Below, piece by piece: positions 8,822-17,093 of a DNA stretch of 64,000 nt. The DNA lies in contig CANJVU010000005.1 in NCBI GenBank assembly GCA_947478525.1, positions 1 through 64,000 on the forward strand, read 5' to 3'. Each line of letters begins with the position of its first letter. Within the stretch, counting starts at the first letter, position 1. A model generated the notes under the pieces. That model searched no databases, was not told the origin of the DNA, and saw nothing but the letters and a program-made list of their open reading frames with translations. The translations under genes were made by a program, and so were the position numbers. The DNA comes from Thiotrichales bacterium. GTDB lineage: Bacteria; Pseudomonadota; Gammaproteobacteria; Francisellales; CACEW01.

Positions 8822-9796
8822 ATGTGGTTTAAGAACTGTCAATTATATACCTTTACCGAACCCTGCACGTTAACGCCAGAAGGGTTGGCCGCTGATTTGC
8901 AGAACAAGGCGTATCAGCCTTGCAACAGTCATGATTTGAAAAGCATGGGCTGGGTAGCACCGACCGGGCAGTCAACTGATCAGGCAGAGCCGCCGTTGGT
9001 ACATGCCGCTAATGGCTTTTTGTTGTTGTGTTTGAAAACCGAAGATAAAATCATTCCCAGCAGCGTGATCAAAGAAATGCTGGCAGAACGCATCGCTGAG
9101 ATTGAAGGCAGCACCGGTCGTAAGGTGCGTAAAAAAGAAAAAGATCAGTTGAAAGACGATATTTTCCAAAGCCTGCTGCCACGGGCGTTTAGCCGTACCA
9201 GTCAAACCTTGGCGTATATTGACCCTGCCAAAGGCTTGCTGGTGGTTGATGCCGGTAGTCCGCGCAAAGCTGAGACGTTGATTGAATTTCTGCGCAAAAC
9301 TTTGGGTTCATTGAAAGTACAGTTGCCAGAAACGCAGTCGATTCCGATTTTGTTAACCGATTGGATCAGCAAGCATCATTATCCCGCTGAATTTACCATT
9401 GAAGATGGTTGCGTCTTGAAAGATGTGGAAGAGGGCGGCGTCATTCGTTGCCAGAAACAAAATCTGTTAACCGAAGAAATTCAAGGGTTGATTAAAACCG
9501 GTCGTGAAATTACTCAATTGCGCTTGTCGTGGTGTGACCAGATCAGCTTTGTGTTGAAAGAAGACTTCTCGATTACCTCGATGAAATTTTTAGAGGGCGT
9601 ACGCGATCAATCGAATGAAGTGTTGAGCGAAACCGCCGAAGCTAAGTTTGACGCCGATTTTTGCATCATGACCGAAACCCTGCGTTACTTCTTTGAGCAG
9701 ATGTTGCTGGTGTTTGGTAAGGCGCAAAAAGAAGAGGCGGTTAAGTCTGCATCTGAGCCAACAGATTTGCCTGATGCTCATGAAGCAGAGGCTTAA
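8822..9796 (+). CDS. rdgC: Recombination-associated protein RdgC
   Basis: 324 residues beginning [11 protein letters not shown], a start typical of RdgC. The family forms a ring-shaped DNA-binding dimer on the nucleoid that modulates RecA access. Family landmarks seen are the GWVAP segment near residue 43, the long basic helix [14 protein letters not shown] near 100, and [17 protein letters not shown]. Length is close to the usual ~300. The last 56 bases overlap the 3' end of prfA on the other strand. A run of Ts and CATAAT lies upstream but I cannot fix a convincing promoter. Confidence 0.95.
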   Translation: MWFKNCQLYTFTEPCTLTPEGLAADLQNKAYQPCNSHDLKSMGWVAPTGQSTDQAEPPLVHAANGFLLLCLKTEDKIIPSSVIKEMLAERIAEIEGSTGRKVRKKEKDQLKDDIFQSLLPRAFSRTSQTLAYIDPAKGLLVVDAGSPRKAETLIEFLRKTLGSLKVQLPETQSIPILLTDWISKHHYPAEFTIEDGCVLKDVEEGGVIRCQKQNLLTEEIQGLIKTGREITQLRLSWCDQISFVLKEDFSITSMKFLEGVRDQSNEVLSETAEAKFDADFCIMTETLRYFFEQMLLVFGKAQKEEAVKSASEPTDLPDAHEAEA

Positions 9797-10823
9797 TCAC
9801 CGAGTCCATATTGCCTTCAATAATTTGGTCTAATTGATACAACGTCAAGTTGATGCGATGGTCGGTGACGCGACCTTGCGGATAGTTATAGGTACGAATA
9901 CGTTCGGAGCGGTCGCCGGTGCCCACCAAGCTCTTACGCGTCGCCGCTTGTTCAGCGGCTTGTTTATCCTGTTCGGCTTGTAATAAGCGCGCTTGCAACA
10001 ATGACATGGCGCGCGCACGGTTTTTATGTTGTGAACGTTCGTCCTGGCATTCGACCACCACACCGGTGGGGATATGGGTAATGCGAATCGCGGAGTCGGT
10101 TTTGTTAACGTGCTGACCACCGGCGCCGGAAGAGCGGAAGGTATCGACTCGCAAATCCGCTGGGTTAATCGCAATGGCTTCTACTTCATCCACTTCCGGC
10201 ATCACGGCAACCGTACAGGTAGAGGTATGTACTCGCCCTTGTGCTTCAGTTTCAGGCACGCGCTGTACGCGATGAGCACCCGATTCAAATTTCAATTGCG
10301 AGTAAACACGATCGCCAATAATGCGTGCGATGATTTCTTTGTAACCACCGTGCTCGCCTTCGTTGCTGTTAATCACTTCCACCTGCCAGCCTTGATTTTC
10401 GGCATAACGGTTGTACATGCGGAATAAGTTGCCGGCAAAAATCGAGGCCTCATCACCCCCCGCGCCAGCGCGAATTTCTAAAAATACGTTGGCGGTATCG
10501 TTCGGGTCAGAGGGCAGCAGCAGTACTTGTAATTCTGCATCGAGGGATTCTAGTAATTGTTTGGCGCTGCTCCATTCTTCTTTTGCCATTGCTTGCATTT
10601 CAGGGTCGGGTTCTTTCAGCATCGATTCGGCAGAGGCCACATCTGATTCGGCTTTTTGAAAGCGTTTGAAGCAGTCCAATACCGGTTCTAATTGGGCATA
10701 TTCTTTGGAATATTCACGGAATTTCTTTTGGTCGTTGATGACTTCGGCGTTGCTGAGTAAATGTCCCAACTCTTGGTGGCGTTCAATCAGGCTTTCTAAT
10801 TTTTTACGAATGGAGGCGTGCAT
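9741..10823 (-). CDS. prfA: Peptide chain release factor 1
   Basis: 360 residues, the standard RF1 length. It reads UAA and UAG stop codons in the ribosomal A site and triggers peptide release. The codon-recognition motif is present as PET in [10 protein letters not shown] (the family PxT), and the catalytic GGQ in [11 protein letters not shown] lies at about residue 235. The downstream partner prmC/hemK, which methylates the GGQ glutamine, is not next to it, nor is hemA upstream. Only the neighbourhood to lolB is kept from the usual hemA-prfA-prmC / lolB arrangement. The 3' end overlaps rdgC tail to tail. Confidence 0.97.
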   Translation of the reverse strand: MHASIRKKLESLIERHQELGHLLSNAEVINDQKKFREYSKEYAQLEPVLDCFKRFQKAESDVASAESMLKEPDPEMQAMAKEEWSSAKQLLESLDAELQVLLLPSDPNDTANVFLEIRAGAGGDEASIFAGNLFRMYNRYAENQGWQVEVINSNEGEHGGYKEIIARIIGDRVYSQLKFESGAHRVQRVPETEAQGRVHTSTCTVAVMPEVDEVEAIAINPADLRVDTFRSSGAGGQHVNKTDSAIRITHIPTGVVVECQDERSQHKNRARAMSLLQARLLQAEQDKQAAEQAATRKSLVGTGDRSERIRTYNYPQGRVTDHRINLTLYQLDQIIEGNMDSVIKPLLHEHQANLLAQMQT

Positions 10824-10884
10824 AAAGGTTCACAATATTGATGTTCAGCGTTCATTGTAGAGGGTTTGAGGAAAATTGTCTATT

Positions 10885-11086
10885 TCAATGCAATGGGCTT
10901 TCACCGGCTGCCTGGAGAATCTGATCGATTAACGTTGGCGATAAAAAATATCCATGATTTTGCAATGCTTCAATATAAGGCGCAACCGTGGTGATGTTTG
11001 GCAAACTGTTGTTTTAGTAACGGCAACAAACCCACTTGTGCGGCCATAATCACCGGGCCACTGTCGGCAATGATAATGTCAGCCAT
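10885..11086 (-). pseudogene. Remnant of a PIN-type toxin (DUF3368-like), internally deleted and frameshifted
   Basis: On the minus strand an ATG at 11086 overlaps the antitoxin stop (ATGGCTGA) and opens a DUF3368-like N-terminus (ADIIIADSGPVIMAAQVGLL), then hits TGA after 38 codons. In another frame, just downstream, a sensible C-terminal segment appears (YIEALQNHGYFLSPTLIDQI, then LQAAGE) ending with TGA at 10885. Full DUF3368 proteins are about 150 residues, so most of the middle, including later acidic residues of the PIN nuclease site, is gone. The order (antitoxin first, overlapping toxin second) is that of UPF0175-DUF3368 modules. Assignment is by eye. Confidence 0.7.
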
Positions 11087-11423
11087 GTTTTCGGGGTGCA
11101 GCGAAGGATTTGAGCTCATGTTCCAGTTCGCCTTTGGTGTATTCCGGAAACACTGAAATTCGCAATGCCCCTAATGTTTTTAAGAAGGCTTCAACCGGTA
11201 GGCCGGACAATTTTGCAGCATTCCCTGTGCTGATGGCCCCTTCCTGATACAGACGAATGGCCATATTCAGGGAAAGTCCCGTGTCTATTAATGCTTTATC
11301 AAAAGGCACTGCCAAGAACACCGGGCGACCACGCTTGGTGACTAAAGATAACTTACCCAGTTCAGCACCGTGAATTAAAGCGCCGGTATGCTCACGTAGA
11401 TCTCTCACGCTGAAGGTTTCCAT
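11079..11423 (-). CDS. Phd-like / UPF0175 antitoxin
   Basis: 114 residues. I chose the ATG at 11423 because AAGGAG lies 7 bases upstream; a longer reading from 11459 runs through the operator. Residues about 1-40 (ETFSVRDLREHTGALIHGAE, then LVTKRGRPVFLAVPF) look like a Phd/YefM DNA-binding antitoxin. Residues about 45-85 (LNMAIRLYQEGAISTGNAAK and LSGLPVEAFL) match UPF0175. The family neutralises a PIN/DUF3368 toxin and represses its own operon. Its toxin gene here is broken, so this is a surviving antitoxin without a functional partner, perhaps kept for cross-protection or simply decaying. Confidence 0.8.
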   Translation of the reverse strand: METFSVRDLREHTGALIHGAELGKLSLVTKRGRPVFLAVPFDKALIDTGLSLNMAIRLYQEGAISTGNAAKLSGLPVEAFLKTLGALRISVFPEYTKGELEHELKSFAAPRKHG

Positions 11424-11438
11424 AAAACCACTCCTTAA

Positions 11439-11488
11439 TGTGCCGTCATTTGATGGCACATGATATCATATTTTAAACAAAAAAGCAA
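11439..11488 (-). promoter_or_regulatory. Antitoxin promoter with palindromic operators
   Basis: Minus-strand promoter TTGCTT (plus 11483-11488), 17-base spacer, TATCAT (plus 11460-11465). The -10 lies inside the perfect palindrome ATGATATCAT (11460-11469). Directly downstream is a 22-base near-perfect palindrome at 11439-11460, with arms TGTGCC and GGCACA. Two inverted repeats at the start site fit autorepression by the antitoxin. Confidence 0.65.
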
Positions 11489-11577
11489 TGGTTGCTCATC
11501 TGAGCGTGCAAGTTTTAGTGTTCATGTTCCGGTATTTTTTTTACAATGGTACAAATAGCAAGAACAAAGATACTGCA

Positions 11578-12183
11578 ATGCAATGTTATAAAATTTTATT
11601 ATTATCGGTACTATGTGGTGTGTTATTCGGTTGCGTCTCAGTGCCGCAAGCACCGATGCCAGTGAATAACCCTGTGCAAACGTGGGCATTGCAGCAGCCA
11701 AAGCTGGCGCAAATTACCCATTGGAAAGTCAGTGGTTTGGTGGGGGTGGTGTTGAATCAACAAGCCCAATCGGCCAATGTGATTTGGCAGCAAAAGACCG
11801 ATGATCATTACACCATTGAATTTTATGGCCCGTTGGGGTTGGGGGCGACTTATTTGCAAGGCAAACCTGGGCAGGTGACACTGACCACGCATGAAGGTAA
11901 AAAATATAGCGCAGCCAATGCACAGCAGTTGATGAATCAAGCCTTGGGCTGGTCATTGCCGATTGAAGGCTTGGTGTATTGGATTCGCGGCTTGCCCGTG
12001 GCTTATGTGCCTTACCAGTCAACGTTTAATCAATACGGCACGTTGGCGAGTTTGACGCAGCAGGGGTGGCGCATTCAATATTTAAGTGAGCAGGTGGTGA
12101 ACGGCACGATATTGCCCACCAAAATCAGGCTGAAGAATAAAGATTTGCAAGTGACGATTGTGATTCATCAGTGGCAATTATAA
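11578..12183 (+). CDS. lolB: Outer membrane lipoprotein LolB (lipoprotein receptor)
   Basis: Receives lipoproteins from LolA and inserts them into the outer membrane. I chose the ATG at 11578: it gives a short basic leader and lipobox LFGC (Cys at residue 19) and a 201-residue product, close to the E. coli length. The upstream in-frame start at 11488 would bury the signal peptide. Conserved features are WKVSGLVGV, YTIEFYGPLGLGATYL, the GWSLPIEGLVYWIRG segment and the final IRL/VTIVIHQW strands. TACAAT at 11542-11547 may be its -10. In many gammaproteobacteria lolB is followed by ispE and prs; here ispE is absent. Confidence 0.93.
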   Translation: MQCYKILLLSVLCGVLFGCVSVPQAPMPVNNPVQTWALQQPKLAQITHWKVSGLVGVVLNQQAQSANVIWQQKTDDHYTIEFYGPLGLGATYLQGKPGQVTLTTHEGKKYSAANAQQLMNQALGWSLPIEGLVYWIRGLPVAYVPYQSTFNQYGTLASLTQQGWRIQYLSEQVVNGTILPTKIRLKNKDLQVTIVIHQWQL

Positions 12184-12216
12184 AAAGATTTAACATTCGT
12201 CCTCATTGAGAACACG

Positions 12217-12245
12217 TTGACTCAATAACACCTGATTCTTTAAAT
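12217..12245 (+). promoter_or_regulatory. Possible promoter for the FAD monooxygenase gene
   Basis: TTGACT (12217-12222), 17-base spacer, TTAAAT (12240-12245), about 60 bases before the ATG at 12305. The -35 is good and the -10 moderate. Several other AT-rich hexamers nearby could serve as the -10. Confidence 0.4.
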
Positions 12246-12304
12246 AAAGAGTGATATATTGAGTATATTAAAATCGCTATTCTAACTATCAATAAAGGCT
12301 AAGT

Positions 12305-13468
12305 ATGAATCATAACCGCAAAATACTCATTATAGGCGCTGGCATAGCTGGCCCTACGATTTGCTATTGGCTAAAAAAATATGGTTTCGATCCAACTCTA
12401 ATAGAAAGAAGCAAACAATTAAGAACGGGGGGACACGCCATAGACATTCGCGGTATTGCATTAGATGTTGTCAAAAAAATGGATATATATGACAGTATAC
12501 GTGCAAAACGCACATCGGTATTGTCAACGCGCTATGTGGACGCTGATGGTCAAACGCTATCAGAGGAACAGGGTGAAAAAGCGCGTTTCAGAGCAGGCGA
12601 TGATGTCGAGATCGTTCGCGGCGAATTAGTTAAGATTTTATTACAAGCCATCTCTGACGTACCGTGTCATTTCCATAAAGAAATAATAAGCCTTGCGCAA
12701 AAGGATCAGTTTGTCGAAGTGACTTTTAAGGATGGCCACATCGAGCGCTATGATCTGGTAATGGCGGCCGATGGATTACACTCGTCGACTAGAGGGATGA
12801 CCTTTTTAGACGAAGATTGTCAGTTCTTTAATCTAGGTTCTTACCTCAGCATTTTTAGTATACCCAATTATTTACATCTCAATAGAATTGACGTCTCATA
12901 CGGGAAAGATCAAAAATTCATCGCTATGAATAGCGATAAAGATCCTGATAGAGCATTTGTAACTTTTGCATTTCGATCAAAGAAAGTATTAAGTGATATA
13001 GCCAATGAAAGAGGACAAAAAAAGTGTCTTAGAGACTGGTTCTATGATTTGGGATGGGAGTCGAATAAGATACTCGAGCTTATGAATGACAGTGATGATT
13101 TCTATTTTGACGTCATGGCTCAGATAAAAATGGACTCATGGACTAAAGGTCGTGTCGCATTGCTGGGCGATGCTGGTTATTGTGCTTCGCCATTGTCTGG
13201 CCAGGGTACTAATTTAGCCATTGTCGGGGCTTATATCTTAGCGGGTGAACTAAAATCAGCAGAAGGTGATTATTCAGTGGCCTTTAAGCGTTACAATGAA
13301 CTAATGCGTCCATTTGTTAATGCCACTCAAGACTTGGGTGTTTGGGTAGGGGGGAGCTTTCTTGCAGAAGGCGAAGTCTCGAAAGAGATAATAGAACAGC
13401 GTTCGAGTGTGATTATGGGAAAAATTAAAATGGTGGCGAATTCGATTTCATTACCCGATTATGTGTGA
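12305..13468 (+). CDS. FAD-dependent aromatic-ring-type monooxygenase
   Basis: 387 residues with the class A flavoprotein hydroxylase pattern: N-terminal FAD-binding IIGAGIAGPT (GxGxxG), a second motif VMAADGLHSSTRG (DG motif, about residue 155), and GDAGYCASPLSGQGTNLAI (GD motif that binds the FAD ribityl chain, about residue 290). Such enzymes hydroxylate small aromatic or polyketide-like compounds with NAD(P)H and O2; TetX-like drug-modifying enzymes are relatives. The substrate cannot be told. It is more AT-rich than lolB and prs on either side and sits where ispE is usually found, which suggests insertion of a transferred gene. It is a single-gene unit with no pathway partners. Confidence 0.85.
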   Translation: MNHNRKILIIGAGIAGPTICYWLKKYGFDPTLIERSKQLRTGGHAIDIRGIALDVVKKMDIYDSIRAKRTSVLSTRYVDADGQTLSEEQGEKARFRAGDDVEIVRGELVKILLQAISDVPCHFHKEIISLAQKDQFVEVTFKDGHIERYDLVMAADGLHSSTRGMTFLDEDCQFFNLGSYLSIFSIPNYLHLNRIDVSYGKDQKFIAMNSDKDPDRAFVTFAFRSKKVLSDIANERGQKKCLRDWFYDLGWESNKILELMNDSDDFYFDVMAQIKMDSWTKGRVALLGDAGYCASPLSGQGTNLAIVGAYILAGELKSAEGDYSVAFKRYNELMRPFVNATQDLGVWVGGSFLAEGEVSKEIIEQRSSVIMGKIKMVANSISLPDYV

Positions 13469-13596
13469 GCACGGCAGCGTGTGGTGTTCGATATCTAAGT
13501 ATGCTATAAAATTCAATTTTACAGAAAATCAGCTATAGTTTATGAACAATGGACCTCGCCAATGCCAATAGCTAAACTCGCACAGCAATCACTCAG

Positions 13597-13655
13597 CGCG
13601 AGATTTTAATTCATTGCTGAGGGTTTGGAAAGAACTCTATTATAAAAATCTCGCG
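13597..13655. repeat. 11-bp inverted repeat upstream of tRNA-Gln
   Basis: CGCGAGATTTT (13597-13607) and its exact reverse complement AAAATCTCGCG (13645-13655) are separated by 37 bases. It sits in the 265-base gap between the monooxygenase and tRNA-Gln, ending 10 bases before the tRNA promoter. The rest of the gap shows no gene. Function unknown; a terminator for the monooxygenase, a protein site or chance are possible. Confidence 0.5.
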
Positions 13656-13664
13656 AAAAAGTGC

Positions 13665-13693
13665 TTGCAGTTTGTCGCAAAACCCCCTAGAAT
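13665..13693 (+). promoter_or_regulatory. Sigma-70 promoter for tRNA-Gln (and probably prs)
   Basis: TTGCAG (13665-13670), 17-base spacer, TAGAAT (13688-13693), about 40 bases before the tRNA. prs begins 40 bases after the tRNA without an obvious own promoter or terminator, so co-transcription is likely. Confidence 0.65.
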
Positions 13694-13733
13694 TTGCCAG
13701 CATTGGTGTAGCGTGATTGCTCATCAACTGGAT

Positions 13734-13808
13734 TGGGCTGTCGCCAAGCGGTAAGGCACCGGGTTTTGATCTCGGCATTCCTAGGTTCAAATCCTAGCAG
13801 CCCAGCCA
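13734..13808 (+). tRNA. tRNA-Gln(TTG)
   Basis: 75 bases with CCA. The acceptor stem TGGGCTG pairs with CAGCCCA. The anticodon arm CCGGG/CTCGG encloses TTTTGAT, with anticodon TTG at 13766-13768. The T-arm carries GTTCAAATC. The position directly before prs is shared with several gammaproteobacteria such as Pseudomonas. Confidence 0.97.
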
Positions 13809-13848
13809 ATCTCTTCGCCGATAAAGGTTTCGACAGAAGGATAGCGCC

Positions 13849-14799
13849 ATGTCAGATTTAATGTTGTTTTCGGGTAACGCGAATCCTGATCTTGCCAAGG
13901 CGATTGCCGCAGGGCTTAATCTTCCTCTGGGTAGTGCGACCGTCGGTCGTTTTAGCGATGGCGAAATTCTCGTCGAAATTCATGAACATGTCCGTGGCCG
14001 TGAAGTCTTTTTAATTCAATCGACCTGTCCGCCCACCAACGATAATATTATGGAGTTGATGGTGATGACCGATGCGTTGCGTCGCGCTTCTGCAGGACGC
14101 ATTACGGCGGTGATCCCTTATTTTGGCTATGCGCGCCAAGACCGTCGTTCACGTTCTGCGCGGGTGCCAATTACAGCGCGTGTTGTTGCGGATATGTTGG
14201 CAACGGCTGGCGTGGATCGGGTATTAACCGTCGATATACACGCCGAACAAATTCAAGGTTTTTTTAATATTCCTCTCGATAACGTCTACGGCAACCCGAT
14301 TATGTTGGAATATATTTTAAAACAAAATCTGGGTGATATTATTGTGGTCTCACCAGATATTGGCGGTGTGGCGCGTTCGCGTGCCTTAGCAAAAAGATTG
14401 GATTGTGATTTGGCGATTATCGACAAACGCCGTCCGCGTGCCAATGTCGCCGAAATTATGAATATTATTGGCGATGTGGCGGGTAAGCACTGTCTGCTGG
14501 TCGATGATATTGTCGATACCGCCGGTACTTTATGTAAAGCGGCGGAAGCCTTGATTAAACAAGGGGCACGCGAAGTATCAGCCTACTGTGTGCATCCGAT
14601 CTTGTCGGGCAATGCGCTGGAAAATATTATGAATTCACCGTTGACTTCATTGGTCGTAACGGATTCGATTCCCTTGTCTGCAGCGGCTAAGCAGTGTCCC
14701 AAGATCAAACAATTGACGCTGGCACCGATGTTGACGGAAACCATCAAGCGCATCAGCAACGCGCAATCGATCAGCGTGATGTTCTCTGATTTTTATTAA
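13849..14799 (+). CDS. prs: Ribose-phosphate pyrophosphokinase (PRPP synthetase)
   Basis: Makes phosphoribosyl pyrophosphate from ribose 5-phosphate and ATP for purine, pyrimidine, His and Trp synthesis. 316 residues, the class I length. Seen: [10 protein letters not shown] near residue 34, the ATP-binding [13 protein letters not shown] near 96-108, the Mg site [13 protein letters not shown] near 128-140, the catalytic KRR segment (IDKRRPR), and the PRPP loop [10 protein letters not shown] near residue 219. It follows tRNA-Gln and is 17 bases ahead of a PfkB kinase gene; rplY and pth, usual neighbours in relatives, are missing here. Confidence 0.97.
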   Translation: MSDLMLFSGNANPDLAKAIAAGLNLPLGSATVGRFSDGEILVEIHEHVRGREVFLIQSTCPPTNDNIMELMVMTDALRRASAGRITAVIPYFGYARQDRRSRSARVPITARVVADMLATAGVDRVLTVDIHAEQIQGFFNIPLDNVYGNPIMLEYILKQNLGDIIVVSPDIGGVARSRALAKRLDCDLAIIDKRRPRANVAEIMNIIGDVAGKHCLLVDDIVDTAGTLCKAAEALIKQGAREVSAYCVHPILSGNALENIMNSPLTSLVVTDSIPLSAAAKQCPKIKQLTLAPMLTETIKRISNAQSISVMFSDFY

Positions 14800-14816
14800 T
14801 CTGTTAAGGAACCCCC

Positions 14817-15812
14817 ATGGCTCATTATGACGTATATGGTATCGGCAATGCATTGCTTGATTTAGAATATGACATCACCCCCGGCTTTCTACATCAACAC
14901 CAGATTGATAAAGGCATGATGACCTTGGTGACGGAAGAGCGCCAACAGCATTTGCTTGGTGTGTTGGGTACTGATCGTTTGTTAAAAATCGCCTCAGGTG
15001 GTTCTGCGCTCAACAGCATGGTAACGTTGCAACAGTTTGGAGCCAAAGGTTATTGTTCCTACAAAGTTGCGGATGATGCTAACGGTGATCTTTATTTTGC
15101 AGAAATGAAAAAAGCTGGATTACATTCTAATTTTGACCATTATGCGCGTCCCAAAGGTATTACCGGTACCTGTTTGGTGATGATTACCGCCGATGCGGAT
15201 CGCACCATGAATACCCACTTAGGCATTACCGAAACCCTGTCGGTTGAACAGCTCAATCAAGACGCACTGGCAAAATCCAAATACTTATATATGGAAGGCT
15301 ATCCCGTGACTTCGCCTACCGCGATGGATGCGTTGTTAACGGCAAAAGCGTTAGCAGAAAAACAGGGCGTAAAAACCTCGCTAACCCTTTCGGATCCGAT
15401 GATTGTGAAATACTTCAAGCCGCAATTTCAGCAGCTGTTGTCCAAAGGCGTAGACTTATTATTTTGCAATGAAGACGAAGCATTGGAATTTACCGGTACC
15501 CACTTGTTGGATGGTGCCAAAGATGCGTTACAAAACGTTGCGCGGCAATTTGTGATTACCCGTGGCTCGAAAGGTTCGGTGATCTTTGATGGTCAACAGT
15601 TTATAGATATCCCTTGCGCACCTGCAAAGCCAATTAGTACTTTAGGCGCAGGGGATACCTACGCTGGGGCATTTTTATATGCCATCACCCATGATTATTC
15701 AATGCAACAAGCCGGTCAGCTCGCAGCAATCGCTGCGGCGATGGTGGTTTCGCAATATGGCCCACGCTTGAGTAAAGCGCAGACGGATGAGATTTTACAG
15801 CAGTTTAAGTAG
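14817..15812 (+). CDS. PfkB-family sugar/nucleoside kinase (adenosine kinase-like)
   Basis: 331 residues. The N-terminal GIGNALLDLEY and SGGSALNSM match the substrate-binding strands of PfkB kinases, and the C-terminal GAGDTYAGAF carries the catalytic Asp and anion hole. Proteins of this type (YDVYGIGNALLD start) are usually annotated as adenosine kinase; the true substrate (adenosine, inosine-guanosine or a sugar) is not proven by sequence. An AAGGA ribosome site precedes the ATG. The spacing (17 bases after prs) implies an operon with prs, consistent with nucleotide metabolism. It ends in the REP-like element shared with the convergent transporter gene. Confidence 0.88.
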   Translation: MAHYDVYGIGNALLDLEYDITPGFLHQHQIDKGMMTLVTEERQQHLLGVLGTDRLLKIASGGSALNSMVTLQQFGAKGYCSYKVADDANGDLYFAEMKKAGLHSNFDHYARPKGITGTCLVMITADADRTMNTHLGITETLSVEQLNQDALAKSKYLYMEGYPVTSPTAMDALLTAKALAEKQGVKTSLTLSDPMIVKYFKPQFQQLLSKGVDLLFCNEDEALEFTGTHLLDGAKDALQNVARQFVITRGSKGSVIFDGQQFIDIPCAPAKPISTLGAGDTYAGAFLYAITHDYSMQQAGQLAAIAAAMVVSQYGPRLSKAQTDEILQQFK

Positions 15813-15842
15813 GGTGGATTAGTGCGCAGCGCGTAATCCACC
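15813..15842. repeat. REP-like inverted repeat, copy 1
   Basis: GGTGGATTA (15813-15821) and TAATCCACC (15834-15842) form a perfect 9-bp stem around a GC-rich 12-base loop that can itself pair (GCGC). It lies between convergent genes and supplies the last codons of the transporter on the minus strand. A second copy is at 45451-45476. It may act as a bidirectional terminator. Confidence 0.8.
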
Positions 15843-17042
15843 ATTCTTTTGACGAACCATCCCCCAATATACCACCATTGCAATCAATAGCAACGCCACA
15901 TAAATCCCGGTTAACAACACCGCGCTTTGGGCAGTGAAGAAGCTGACAATAAACGACGTCAGGCTGGTGATCAGAATATTCATTAAAAACATCATGGCGT
16001 TGGCAACAATCGACATCTTTTTAGATAGCGCCAAGCCTTTGCCGGCAGAAAGCGGGAAAATAAAACCGCAAGCAAAAAACATAAGCGCGCTGGCAATGCT
16101 GATTAAGACAATGCTATGACTGAAGCAATAGCTGGCCCCAAGGCTAAGCACAGCAATAACCGTTGCGGTTGGGATGCTAACGCTAAGCAGTTTATCCACG
16201 GGATATTTTTTTAATAACCCTCGGCCCACAAAAGTGGCGATTAAAAACACGATGCCCAAATACAACGCGAGATGGCCAAAGAAAACCGGAGAATTTCCCA
16301 TGACATTTTGAATTAAAAACGGCGCGGTAGTTTGGAAGGTAATCAGCAAGGAATACGCGGTACCCATGACGACAACAATCCCCAGAAACAATTTGCTGCG
16401 AAATACTTCAGTAATGTTATGTTTAGTGCTGCTAAAGCTCAAGGGTTTGCGGTGATGATGGTGGTGGGTTTCAGGAACCACGCCCCATACCGTGATTAAG
16501 CCAATCAGCGTGATCAGTGCAAGAAATTCAAAACACGATTGCCACCCCAGATAAAAAGTTAGATAACCGCCGATGACCGGGCCAATGACGGGACCTAAGC
16601 CCCACATGGTGCCGATCCAGGTTCCCATGCGTACCAGTTGGTCGGTGCAAAGGATGTCAGAAAATACCGCTCGTATCACCACGGCTACAAAGCCTAGCGA
16701 TATCCCTTGCAGTAATCTTGACAGCAATAACAGCGTAATATTCGGAAACAGAATAGGTAAAAAGCTGGTGATGATAAAGCCCAATAATGCCATGATTAAT
16801 AGCGGTTTTCGGCCATAAGCATCGGCAATTAAACCAGCAAAAAAGTTGCCAAAGGCGTAGCCTAGCAAATAGATGGAAATCAAATCTTGTACCAAACTGT
16901 TGGCGATATGTAAACTATTGGCCATGGGTGGCAATGCTGGTGCTAATAAATCCACCGCCATGCCGATGATGGGCATTAAACATAACAAGATCCAAGTGAT
17001 GAGGGTGGTGCGTTGCGGGGAGAGGGTGGTGGTGTGATTCAT
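15819..17042 (-). CDS. Bcr/CflA-type MFS drug exporter (paralogue 1)
   Basis: 407 residues with 12 predicted membrane helices. It has the MFS motif A region AGLIADAYGRKPLL between helices 2 and 3 (residues about 66-79) and a motif C-like glycine/proline run GPVIGPVIGGYLTF in helix 5, typical of proton-driven 12-helix drug antiporters. A His cluster (THHHHHR) occurs in the central cytoplasmic loop. It is clearly paralogous to the neighbouring transporter (TWILLCLMPIIGMAVDLLAP against TLLCLMPILGMAIDLITPSL). The start has GGAG 8 bases upstream. It has its own promoter with a palindrome in the spacer. Its C-terminus runs into the REP-like element. Confidence 0.9.
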   Translation of the reverse strand: MNHTTTLSPQRTTLITWILLCLMPIIGMAVDLLAPALPPMANSLHIANSLVQDLISIYLLGYAFGNFFAGLIADAYGRKPLLIMALLGFIITSFLPILFPNITLLLLSRLLQGISLGFVAVVIRAVFSDILCTDQLVRMGTWIGTMWGLGPVIGPVIGGYLTFYLGWQSCFEFLALITLIGLITVWGVVPETHHHHHRKPLSFSSTKHNITEVFRSKLFLGIVVVMGTAYSLLITFQTTAPFLIQNVMGNSPVFFGHLALYLGIVFLIATFVGRGLLKKYPVDKLLSVSIPTATVIAVLSLGASYCFSHSIVLISIASALMFFACGFIFPLSAGKGLALSKKMSIVANAMMFLMNILITSLTSFIVSFFTAQSAVLLTGIYVALLLIAMVVYWGMVRQKNGGLRAAH

Positions 17043-17063
17043 GAGATAAACTCCGATGGTGTC

Positions 17064-17083
17064 ATTCTCGCGAAAGCGGGAAT
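17064..17083. repeat. GNRA-loop hairpin (ATTCTCGC-GAAA-GCGGGAAT)
   Basis: An 8-bp stem (one G-T pair) capped by GAAA, in the leader between promoter and start of transporter 1. Elements of this type (cgcgaaagcg hairpins) recur as dispersed repeats in many proteobacterial genomes. It could be a dispersed repeat or a leader structure affecting the transporter mRNA. Confidence 0.6.
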
Positions 17084-17093
17084 TCAGATTTTA

